From Lachnospiraceae bacterium (GTDB lineage: Bacteria; Bacillota; Clostridia; Lachnospirales; Lachnospiraceae): 64,000 nucleotides of DNA. Every line of letters begins with the position of its first letter. The stretch's first letter is position 1. Of the stretch, positions 27,226-34,968 are shown one piece after another. The translations under genes were made by a program, and so were the position numbers. Under the pieces are notes generated by a model, which was given only the letters and a program-made list of their open reading frames with translations, made no database searches and had not been told where the DNA came from. The stretch is from assembly GCA_015056795.1 (NCBI GenBank), contig SVFO01000005.1, forward strand, positions 62,001 through 126,000, in the 5' to 3' direction.

Positions 27226-27432
27226 ATGAATAGTATCGAATTTGGGAGAAAGTGTCAGCCTTTCAACAAAGAATACAAGGAACTGTTTGGCAAAGTTCCT
27301 TGCCCTGATGATTATGCGTGTAACCGCGATGAATTCTTTGATGCATTGAAAAAGGCGATTGAAACTAAAACAGAGATTGAAAAGCTCGTTTCTGTTCGAG
27401 CAATTAATAGTGATCCAACTAAAATATTTTAG
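27226..27432 (+). CDS. Small unknown protein (possible immunity or accessory factor)
   Basis: A 68-residue protein with a perfect ribosome site (GGAGGTG) 6 bases before the ATG. No family recognised; mainly helical, with three Cys in the first half. It sits between the acidic metallopeptidase and the SPFH gene. Position suggests a partner of the metallopeptidase. Confidence 0.6.
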   Translation: MNSIEFGRKCQPFNKEYKELFGKVPCPDDYACNRDEFFDALKKAIETKTEIEKLVSVRAINSDPTKIF

Positions 27433-27450
27433 TTGAGGGAGGAAATTGAC

Positions 27451-28605
27451 ATGGCACTATTTGGTAAAAACCCTAACGAAGTAGCCTATACAGGCGGTAA
27501 GAAACATTGGGCAGATGTTATCAAAAACTCTGCTCCTGGAGAACTGCTAATTTGGCGTCAACCAGAGGAAGATTTTAACACCAATTCTACACTAATTGTA
27601 ATGCCTGGTGAAGAAGCCATATTTATTAAGGGGGGTGCAATAGAGCAGACATTTGAAAATGGAACATATAAACTCTCCACGGAGAATTATCCTTTTATTA
27701 GTCGTCTGAGAAATGCTTTTACTGGAGGAATTAGCACATTTAATTGTGTTGTTTACTTTGTAAGAAAGGCAGATAGTCAGGAAATTATTTGGGGAACAGA
27801 TAGCCCAATTCAAGTAAGGGACAAGGTATGGGGCGTCCGCACGGATGCACGAGTACGTGGGGCATATAAAGTCCGTATTGATAATCCAGCCAAGTTTTTG
27901 GAAAAACTTATTGGTAATAATGTTCCTTTACAATTTCAAGAAGACCTAAACAAGTATTTTCGTAATGAATTTCAAGGGAAAATTAAAGCTTCCATTTCTA
28001 GATTTCTGAATAGCTTGGATCAGGAATTGATTGGTATTGATGCCTATTTGGATGAGTTGTCAGAAAAAGTTGAGCCATTTATTAACGAAGCCCTTGAGGA
28101 TTATGGCTTAAAGTGCATAAAGTTTTCCTTATCGGGTCTGGATGTAGATACAACAAAATACGATATGCTTGATACATCTCAAATGGAATTAATTGCTCGT
28201 CAAAGAGGTTATCAGGGAGACAAAGCAGGACTAGATATTCTTGGAGCTGATTGGACCAGGGTTCAAGGTGTAAATGTGTTGAAAGACATAGCCAATAATC
28301 CTGGTGCAGGTGGTGTTGCCGCTGCTGGAGCAGGTATGGGAATGGGTATTGGTGCGGCTGGTGTTTTTGGCTCCATTGCACAACAGGTGTTTGCACCAGT
28401 AAATAATGGATTTCCTACGCAACCCCCGATACAACAGCAACCTTCAGGAAGGTTTACTCAACAACAATCGACATCTGGATCAAAGCAGAGTACACAAGAG
28501 GATCCATTAGAGGTTCTTGCAAAACTAAAGAAAATGCTTGATGCAGGACTTATTGAGCAGGCGGAATATGATGCCAAAAAAGCTGATGTCCTGAGTAGAA
28601 TGTGA
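27451..28605 (+). CDS. SPFH-domain protein with C-terminal SHOCT motif (YdjI-like)
   Basis: A 384-residue protein. The N-terminal 250 residues are an SPFH domain of the YdjI (virion-core-like) type, including the opening MALFGKNPNEVAYTGG and IWRQPEED. A Gly/Ala-rich hydrophobic stretch (about 283-310), a Gln-rich linker and a final SHOCT motif (DPLEVLAKLKKMLDAGLIEQAEYDAKKAD) follow. SPFH proteins form membrane-associated oligomers. GAGGGAGG lies just before the start at 27451, preferred to a longer in-frame start. Confidence 0.85.
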   Translation: MALFGKNPNEVAYTGGKKHWADVIKNSAPGELLIWRQPEEDFNTNSTLIVMPGEEAIFIKGGAIEQTFENGTYKLSTENYPFISRLRNAFTGGISTFNCVVYFVRKADSQEIIWGTDSPIQVRDKVWGVRTDARVRGAYKVRIDNPAKFLEKLIGNNVPLQFQEDLNKYFRNEFQGKIKASISRFLNSLDQELIGIDAYLDELSEKVEPFINEALEDYGLKCIKFSLSGLDVDTTKYDMLDTSQMELIARQRGYQGDKAGLDILGADWTRVQGVNVLKDIANNPGAGGVAAAGAGMGMGIGAAGVFGSIAQQVFAPVNNGFPTQPPIQQQPSGRFTQQQSTSGSKQSTQEDPLEVLAKLKKMLDAGLIEQAEYDAKKADVLSRM

Positions 28606-28619
28606 GGTGGCATGAGAAA

Positions 28620-29300
28620 ATGAAAAGAAAATCCGTATTATGGGTGGCATTGGATTTAGTCTTTTTGATTGTGTTCAATACGATATTTTTTGTAGTAGGA
28701 GGCACGGCACATTCTGCATCTGTGTGGCTCTCATATGTTTTTATTCATTTTGCGTATTTTATGGTGCTAATCACTCCATTTCTTATTCGCAAAGGGAGTA
28801 GTGCAGTTGTTTGGGGATTTTCGATTTATAGCATATCCTCGATTTATTTTATTATTGAATTTTCTGTCGGAATAGTGTTTATTCTGCTCAAACAAGATTC
28901 CTACAAACCGGCTTTGGTAGTGCAAATTGTTATTGCTGGAATTTACGCGATTCTTCTATTATCTCACTTAATCGCGAATGAATCCTCCGCAAATAATGTG
29001 AAACGTCATGAACAGGAAGTCATTTATATTAAAGAAGTGGCATCACGAGTGAAATTAATGATGGGTAAGCTATCTGACAAAAAAACGAACAAAGAAATAG
29101 AAAAGCTCTATGATCTTCTTCGTTCAAGCCCATCAAAATCAAGCGGTGCTGTCTACTCACTTGAAAGATCCATTGTTGACATGATTACAGAATTAGAAAC
29201 AAGTATTGCATCAAATGACCTTGAAATTACAAAAAAAATAATTTCAAAAACAATTGCTGCGGTGGAAGAAAGAAACCGAAAACTGAGGCAATTAAATTAA
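28620..29300 (+). CDS. Membrane protein with C-terminal coiled coil
   Basis: A 226-residue protein with four hydrophobic helices in the first 120 residues and a charged helical C-terminal half. No family recognised with confidence; the tail faintly resembles XpaC-type proteins. GAGGTGG precedes the ATG. It is the last gene of the island operon, followed by a terminator. Confidence 0.6.
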   Translation: MKRKSVLWVALDLVFLIVFNTIFFVVGGTAHSASVWLSYVFIHFAYFMVLITPFLIRKGSSAVVWGFSIYSISSIYFIIEFSVGIVFILLKQDSYKPALVVQIVIAGIYAILLLSHLIANESSANNVKRHEQEVIYIKEVASRVKLMMGKLSDKKTNKEIEKLYDLLRSSPSKSSGAVYSLERSIVDMITELETSIASNDLEITKKIISKTIAAVEERNRKLRQLN

Positions 29301-29308
29301 CTAATGGG

Positions 29309-29342
29309 AAGACCGTTTGCCTATCTGGCAGGCGGTCTTTTG
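29309..29342 (+). terminator. Terminator of the island operon
   Basis: AAGACCG..TGCC pairs with GGCA..CGGTCTT (two G-T pairs between), TATCT loop, then four T. Confidence 0.75.
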
Positions 29343-29352
29343 GTATTGACGA

Positions 29353-29548
29353 TCATGCCGTCAGTCTGTGGCGAAAGTCCACAAGCAGGATCATCGCATA
29401 GTCCCTCTTGCTAATAGGGCAGTTGTGGTCAATCGCATTGATCATCGTAGCAATTGAAGCCGTTTCTGAGAAAGCGTTCCGTCATTGTATTTCGTCTGGG
29501 AGTTATATCCGTTTCAAGGTACGCAAGACCACGCTTCATATCAAACAT
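29353..29548 (-). pseudogene. Decayed tyrosine recombinase fragment
   Basis: On the minus strand two frames together read like the central part of a tyrosine recombinase: ETDITPRRNTMTERFLRNGF in one frame, then after a frameshift MINAIDHNCPISKRDYAMIL in the other, a match to the familiar I-x-x-ID...KRDYAIILL stretch that precedes the first catalytic Arg. Both frames end in stops. The fragment is too short to be functional. It sits at the distal end of the AT-rich island. Confidence 0.5.
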
Positions 29549-29780
29549 ATCTTAAGGCCAATGTGACAATCAAGCAGGGAAAATAGAGAAAGAGAAAAGT
29601 TTCAAAGATTATATTAAATTTGACATGATTTATGATTTGGAATATAAGGGATCAAATTCTGCTTAAAAAAGCAACAAAATAGTGCAAATGCAATATATTA
29701 AAAGAATATTCTTGATATCTAAAATGGGAGAAGCTGAAAAATACATTAAAATAGATCAAGAATTAGATTAAATTTACCAC
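29549..29780. other. AT-rich spacer between recombinase fragment and leuA promoter
   Basis: No ORF, RNA gene or clear repeat seen. In particular no T-box signature was found, despite the leucine gene downstream. Confidence 0.4.
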
Positions 29781-29809
29781 TTGTTTATGCATGATATTAG
29801 TGCTATGAT
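29781..29809 (+). promoter_or_regulatory. Promoter of leuA
   Basis: TTGTTT, 17-base spacer, TATGAT with extended -10 TGC. The leader is about 85 bases long. Confidence 0.65.
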
Positions 29810-29901
29810 GTAGAAACGATAAGAACAACAAAAACGGCAACGCACTCTCCTGAAAATGTGAAGAGGAAGGACTTGCGGATTGCCAAATGGAGGAAGTCAT
29901 C

Positions 29902-31902
29902 ATGACCGAGAAAGAAATCAAGCAAAAATATCAGAAGAGCTATCATTTACCCCCGAAGATGACCTATGACTGGGTAAAGAAGGAGTGTATTACGAAGGCG
30001 CCCATCTGGTGCAGCGTGGATCTGCGCGATGGTAACCAGGCGCTGATCGATCCTATGGACCTTGAGAGCAAGCTGGAATTTTTCAAGATTTTGGTGGACG
30101 TTGGCTTTAAGGAGATTGAGGTAGGATTTCCCGCATCCTCCGATACGGAATATAATTTCATCCGCGCATTGATCGAGCGCGACATGATTCCCGACGACGT
30201 AACGATCCAGGTACTGACGCAGGCGAGAGAGCACATCATTAAAAAGACCTTCGAGGCAGTCAAGGGCGCGCCCCATGCGGTGGTCCACCTTTACAATTCC
30301 ACTTCCGTGGAGCAGCGGGAGCAGGTATTTAAGAAGAGCAAGGAAGAGATCACGAAGATTGCGGTGGACGGCGCAAAGCTCCTTAAGAAGCTGGCGGATG
30401 AGACCGACGGAAATTTCACCTTCGAGTATAGTCCCGAGAGCTTCTCCCAGACCGAGGTGGATTTTGCGCTGGACGTATGTAATGCCGTGCTGGACGTATG
30501 GAAGCCGACCAAGGAGCGCAAGGCGATCATCAACCTTCCCTCCACGGTTCAGGTGGCAATGCCGCACGTATTTGCCTGCCAGATTGAATACATGCATAAG
30601 AACTTAAAGTATCGCGACGGCGTTGTCCTTTCCGTACATCCTCATAATGACCGCGGCACGGGTATTTCCGATGCGGAGTTCGGCGTGCTTGCCGGTGCGG
30701 ACCGCGTAGAGGGAACCCTGTTTGGAAACGGAGAGAGAACCGGTAACGTGGACGTGGTGACGCTTGCCATGAACATGATGACCCACGGCGTGGACAGTAA
30801 ACTGGACTTCTCCCATATCATGGACATACGTGCAAAGTATGAGAAGTTCACGGGCATGAAGGTTCACGAGAGAACCCCCTATGCCGGAGACCTTGTATTT
30901 ACGGCTTTTTCCGGCTCCCATCAGGATGCCATCAGTAAGGGCATGCAGTGGAGACAGGACGGAAAGAGCGGCAAGCGCTGGGACGTTCCTTATCTGCCCA
31001 TCGACCCGACCGACCTTGGCCGTGAGTATGAGTCCGACGTCATCCGCATCAATTCCGTATCTGGTAAGGGCGGCGTGGCATTTGTGTTAAAGCAGCAGTT
31101 TGGTTTCTCCCTGCCGCTTGCCATGCGCGAGGAGGTTGGTTACCTCATCAAGGGCGTGTCTGACAGAAGGCATCAGGAGCTTCCTCCGAAGGAGATTTAT
31201 CGGATCTTTGAGGAGACCTACATTCAGCCTAGGAATGTCTTTAACATTCCGGAGTGCCACTTTAAGCAGGAGAATGGCATTCAGGCAGAGGTTACCGTAG
31301 ATCAAAACGGCGCGCGCCGCGTGATTAGTACCAGCGGTAATGGCCGTCTCGATGCCGTGAGCAATGCGATCAAGACCTACTTTGGCATTACCTACGAGCT
31401 TTCCGTTTATGAAGAGCACGCCATTTCCAAGGGATCTTCCTCCAAGGCAGCCGCTTACGTTGGCATCCTTTCCGAGGGCAAGTTCTATTGGGGCGTTGGC
31501 GTGGATGAGGATATCATTAAGGCTTCCATCGCGGCACTGGTTTCCGCGACGAACAAGCTGACCGCAGAGCAGCACGTGACACAGGGACGCGACGAGAGAA
31601 CCGTCGAGATCATCAGCTATGTGCAAAAGCACTATGCGGACGTAACGCTTGAGAGCCTTTCTGAGTATTGTCATCTGTCTGGCCCTTATCTCTCCAAGTT
31701 CATCAAGGAGAAGACGGGTAAGACCTTCCAGGATGTTGTCCGCGAGCAGCGCATGAAGAAGGCCCGCCTGCTCTTAAAGGAGTCCGACCAGACGGTGGAG
31801 AGTGTTTCCGAGGCCGTTGGCTATGAGAATGTGGAGCATTTCAATCGTCTCTTCAAGAAAGCATATGGCGTGACGCCGCTGCAATTTAAAAAGCAGAGAT
31901 AA
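29902..31902 (+). CDS. leuA: 2-isopropylmalate synthase fused to an AraC-type DNA-binding domain
   Basis: A 666-residue protein. The first 560 residues are a complete long-form LeuA: catalytic barrel with DLRDGNQALIDPM and the metal-binding HPHNDRG, then the regulatory domain (SGNGRLDAVSNAIKTYFG and YEEHA). LeuA condenses acetyl-CoA with 2-oxoisovalerate, the first step of leucine synthesis. Residues about 563-666 form a two-helix-turn-helix AraC domain (LESLSEYCHLSGPYLSKFIKEKTG and VESVSEAVGYENVEHFNRLFKKAYGVTPLQF). The fusion is in one uninterrupted frame and the linker is short. GGAGG lies 8 bases before 29902. The fusion suggests an enzyme that also binds DNA; that is inference. Confidence 0.9.
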   Translation: MTEKEIKQKYQKSYHLPPKMTYDWVKKECITKAPIWCSVDLRDGNQALIDPMDLESKLEFFKILVDVGFKEIEVGFPASSDTEYNFIRALIERDMIPDDVTIQVLTQAREHIIKKTFEAVKGAPHAVVHLYNSTSVEQREQVFKKSKEEITKIAVDGAKLLKKLADETDGNFTFEYSPESFSQTEVDFALDVCNAVLDVWKPTKERKAIINLPSTVQVAMPHVFACQIEYMHKNLKYRDGVVLSVHPHNDRGTGISDAEFGVLAGADRVEGTLFGNGERTGNVDVVTLAMNMMTHGVDSKLDFSHIMDIRAKYEKFTGMKVHERTPYAGDLVFTAFSGSHQDAISKGMQWRQDGKSGKRWDVPYLPIDPTDLGREYESDVIRINSVSGKGGVAFVLKQQFGFSLPLAMREEVGYLIKGVSDRRHQELPPKEIYRIFEETYIQPRNVFNIPECHFKQENGIQAEVTVDQNGARRVISTSGNGRLDAVSNAIKTYFGITYELSVYEEHAISKGSSSKAAAYVGILSEGKFYWGVGVDEDIIKASIAALVSATNKLTAEQHVTQGRDERTVEIISYVQKHYADVTLESLSEYCHLSGPYLSKFIKEKTGKTFQDVVREQRMKKARLLLKESDQTVESVSEAVGYENVEHFNRLFKKAYGVTPLQFKKQR

Positions 31903-31941
31903 CGTTTTCTCGTGACCACAAAAGTGATTTTTTGTAAGAAA

Positions 31942-31988
31942 AAAGCCCTTTCTCAGGTGAAATTTACGTGAAAGGGCTTTATTTTTTT
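31942..31988 (+). terminator. Terminator after leuA
   Basis: AAAGCCCTTTC pairs with GAAAGGGCTTT (31970-31980), 17-base loop, then A and seven T. Confidence 0.85.
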
Positions 31989-32049
31989 GATAGAATGGGA
32001 TAGAATGTTTTTATTCTGGGATTTACCAACAAGGAAGGAGACATGTATT

Positions 32050-33687
32050 ATGTCTAAGGAAGTAAAAAAGAATGCAGCCGCCGAGGAGGAAAAGGCGGAG
32101 AAGGTCGTAACAAAATATGACCTGAAGGTGCAAAGAAGAAAAGCGGAAAAGGAAAAGGAGAAAAGGACGAAGGACATAACGACGGCCGTTAGTGTCATCA
32201 TTCTGTTGGCGCTGGCTGCTTTTGTGCTTTCCTTCCCGATTCGTACCTATCTTAGCCTGCACAAGGCTTATATCAAGGTGGGAAACGAGGATATCACGAA
32301 GGTAGAATTTGATTATTCCTACTGGACGGTCGTGAATAATTATGTAAACAGCTATTCTCAGTATTTAAGCTGGTTTGGCCTTGATGTCACGAAGGATCTC
32401 GCATCCCAGTCCTATGACGGAACCCGTTCCTGGAAGGATTATTTCGAAGAGATGACCGTGAATACCCTGCGTCAGAACAAGGCACTGAAGGCAGATGCGC
32501 AGGCAAAGGGCTTTACCAAGGACGTAACGGAGGATTATCATCGCATCCTTGAGCAGCAGAAGGCAAATGCGAAGGCATCAGGAATTTCCTTAAATAAATA
32601 CCTGCAGCAGAATTTCGGTTCCTATGCAACCGAGGCAAGAATTAAGCCCTTCCTGGAGGAGGCACTGTTTGTAAATGCATATCTTAAGAAGCTTTCTGAT
32701 GACAATACGCCTGCTGAGGCGGAGGTTCAGGCGAAGTACGAGGAGGATCCTAAGAGCTATGACAGCGTAGATTATCGGATTCAACAGTTTGACGCCGTGC
32801 TTCCTACCGAGCCCACGGAGCTTGCAGATCCCGTGGAGGAGTCTGAGGACGGTACGAAGAGCGAGGAGACTACCTATACGCCTTCCGAGGCTGAGATTCA
32901 GAAGGCAATGGATGACGCGAGGGAGCTTGCAACGGCGGCGATTGCAACCGTAAAGACCGAGGGAGAGCAGGTTGTTGGCATTTCCTATGCATCCGCAAAT
33001 AATACGATTCGCGACTGGCTGTTTGACGATGCGAGAAAGGCTGGGAACACCACGGTTCTTGAGGACACGAGCTCACATATCGTTTATGCCGTGGCATTTG
33101 AGAAGAAATATCGCGATGAGACGCCTACGGCGGATGTTCGTATCATGGTAGCCGATACGCAGGAGCAGGCGCAGGAGGTTTATAATACTTGGAATGGCAA
33201 TGGTGCAACTGAGGAGAATTTCATTGATCTTTGCAATGGCAAGTATGCAGAGTTAGCCGTGGCAGAGGATGGACTTTTGCAGGGCATTACTAAGAATGAA
33301 GATCTCTATGAGGAGCTGCTTGACTGGATCTATGCGGAGGGACGTAAGACGGGTGATTGCGAGGTTATAAACGTTCCTGACGTGGCAAGCTTTGTGATTT
33401 ATTATGTTGGAGAATCGAAGCCGGCATGGTATCACACGATTGAGAACGATCTTCGCAGTACGGCAGTCAATGACTATATTGAGCAGATCAAGGAGACCGT
33501 TCAGGTATCTGATCCTGATAAGAATTTGAATTACCTGATCATCGAGGAAGAGGAATCCAAGGCAGCAGCCGAGAGTGCAGCGGCAGAAAGTGAAGCAGCG
33601 GAGAATTCCGATGCGCAGAGTAGTGAAGCAGAGAGCACTGAGGGCGAAGAGGGTTCTTCTGCATCGGACGAAAGCGCAGCAGAGTAA
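32050..33687 (+). CDS. Membrane-anchored SurA/PrsA-like chaperone or foldase
   Basis: A 545-residue protein with a Lys/Glu-rich cytoplasmic start, one membrane helix (about residues 48-68), then an extracytoplasmic region. The region after the helix (VGNEDITKVEFDYSY, then NTLRQNKALKADAQAKGFTK) resembles the SurA_N helical domain of PrsA/SurA foldases; the parvulin domain is divergent and lacks clear active-site motifs. The C-terminus is a 40-residue Ser/Ala/Glu-rich tail. Likely a cell-surface protein-folding factor. The start at 32050 follows AAGGAAGGAG. Confidence 0.65.
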   Translation: MSKEVKKNAAAEEEKAEKVVTKYDLKVQRRKAEKEKEKRTKDITTAVSVIILLALAAFVLSFPIRTYLSLHKAYIKVGNEDITKVEFDYSYWTVVNNYVNSYSQYLSWFGLDVTKDLASQSYDGTRSWKDYFEEMTVNTLRQNKALKADAQAKGFTKDVTEDYHRILEQQKANAKASGISLNKYLQQNFGSYATEARIKPFLEEALFVNAYLKKLSDDNTPAEAEVQAKYEEDPKSYDSVDYRIQQFDAVLPTEPTELADPVEESEDGTKSEETTYTPSEAEIQKAMDDARELATAAIATVKTEGEQVVGISYASANNTIRDWLFDDARKAGNTTVLEDTSSHIVYAVAFEKKYRDETPTADVRIMVADTQEQAQEVYNTWNGNGATEENFIDLCNGKYAELAVAEDGLLQGITKNEDLYEELLDWIYAEGRKTGDCEVINVPDVASFVIYYVGESKPAWYHTIENDLRSTAVNDYIEQIKETVQVSDPDKNLNYLIIEEEESKAAAESAAAESEAAENSDAQSSEAESTEGEEGSSASDESAAE

Positions 33688-33718
33688 TTGTTACAACCAA
33701 CATTTTCAAAACCTAAGC

Positions 33719-33752
33719 GGGGAGGTGCAGCTTCAGCACCTCCCCATTTTTT
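33719..33752 (+). terminator. Terminator
   Basis: A perfect 10-bp stem GGGGAGGTGC/GCACCTCCCC followed by A and six T. Confidence 0.88.
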
Positions 33753-33952
33753 GTAGCGAGGAAAGGAAACAAGCGACTGCGAAGCAGGCATTTGTTTCCT
33801 ACCGAGCTCAAGCGCGTGGAAATCTGCGATTTCCAGGCTAAGCACGAAATAAAATCAGAAGCTGCGAAGCAGCGGCAGATGCCGAAGGCAGCTGGATTTT
33901 ATGAGTAAAAGAGGAAAGGAAACAAGCGACGCCGAATTTTATGAGTGAAGAG
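33753..33952. repeat. Structured intergenic repeat, related to the 40.6-kb array
   Basis: Contains hairpin I (AGGAAACAA at 33764-33772 with TTGTTTCCT at 33792-33800, enclosing CTGC-GAA-GCAG), an extra hairpin (TGGAAATC-TGC-GATTTCCA), hairpin II (ATAAAATC/GATTTTAT enclosing GCTGC-GAA-GCAGC and TGCC-GAA-GGCA), and a truncated second copy near 33911-33948. It begins directly after a terminator, as does the related array at 40.6 kb. Confidence 0.8.
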
Positions 33953-33965
33953 GTAACAAAAAGAC

Positions 33966-33995
33966 TTGACGATGCTCTTCTCTTTTGTTTATAGT
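33966..33995 (+). promoter_or_regulatory. Promoter of HAD phosphatase gene
   Basis: TTGACG, 18-base spacer, TATAGT, 46 bases before the start codon. Confidence 0.6.
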
Positions 33996-34041
33996 GAAGA
34001 TACGATGCTGTTTGGTTTATGGATGGAAAGGTTAAATACGA

Positions 34042-34857
34042 ATGAATAGAGATGATGAAAGGGTACTGGTGCTGGACATTGACGGCACGCTTACCAATTC
34101 GGAAAAGCAAATTACGCCTGACACGAAGGCAGGGATTCAAGCAATATTACGTCGGGGGCATAAGGTAATTCTGGCTTCCGGTCGGCCGACGCCAGGAATG
34201 CGGCGCTATGAAAAGGAGCTGGAGCTGGAAAAGTATGGCGGATATCTGCTGTCCTTTAACGGGGGTCGAATCATTGAATGCCGCAGCGGAGAGATTGTTT
34301 ACCAGCGGCTTTTGTCACTGAGCGTGCTGCCCAACCTATATCATTTTGCGAAGGAGCACGGGTGTGGTTTGATTACCTATCTGGGAGATACCGTGATCTC
34401 AGCGTTTGAGCCGGATGAATACGTAAAGCTGGAGGCAAGGATCAACGGACTTCCGATTCGCGTGGTGGAGAATTTCCTGGAGTTTGTGGATTTCGACATC
34501 AATAAGTGCCTTGTGACGGCGCCGCCTGAGGTCGCACCAGGGTATGAAAAAGAATTGCGGGAGCTGTATCAGGGAATCGCCAGTGTCTATCGATCCGAGG
34601 CATTTTTCATTGAGATTATGCCTGAGAACGTTGATAAGGCGTCCTCTCTGGATCGTATGCTGGAAAGCATTGGCTTGACGAGGGAGAATGCAATTTGCTG
34701 CGGCGATGGCTTTAATGACATTTCCATGATCAAGTACGCGGGACTCGGCGTTGCCATGGGAAATGCGAAGCCGGAGGTCAAGGAGGCCGCTGACTATGTG
34801 ACCGCGACCAACGACGAGGACGGTATCGTTGAAGTCATCCAGAAGTTTGTGCCATGA
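34042..34857 (+). CDS. Cof-type HAD-superfamily phosphatase
   Basis: A 271-residue protein with HAD motif I LDIDGTLTNS, motif II LASGRP, a C2B cap, and motif III/IV GDGFNDISMIKYAGLGVAMGNA. Cof-type HADs dephosphorylate sugar phosphates, nucleotides or cofactors such as PLP or FMN. Substrate cannot be assigned. Followed 111 bases later by the CCA-adding enzyme. Confidence 0.93.
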   Translation: MNRDDERVLVLDIDGTLTNSEKQITPDTKAGIQAILRRGHKVILASGRPTPGMRRYEKELELEKYGGYLLSFNGGRIIECRSGEIVYQRLLSLSVLPNLYHFAKEHGCGLITYLGDTVISAFEPDEYVKLEARINGLPIRVVENFLEFVDFDINKCLVTAPPEVAPGYEKELRELYQGIASVYRSEAFFIEIMPENVDKASSLDRMLESIGLTRENAICCGDGFNDISMIKYAGLGVAMGNAKPEVKEAADYVTATNDEDGIVEVIQKFVP

Positions 34858-34968
34858 GAAATTCCTGATCAAGCAATATGGCAATAGAAGTTTATTGGAA
34901 ACAGATCAAAAAAGTGGTTGGCCTGAGAAAATAGTTTGGAAGAGTATATAGAGCGGGTAAAGTATTTT

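Noticed and set aside
29810-29901. T-box or leucine attenuator before leuA
   Set aside because: No T-box sequence, no run of Leu codons and no terminator hairpin in the leader.
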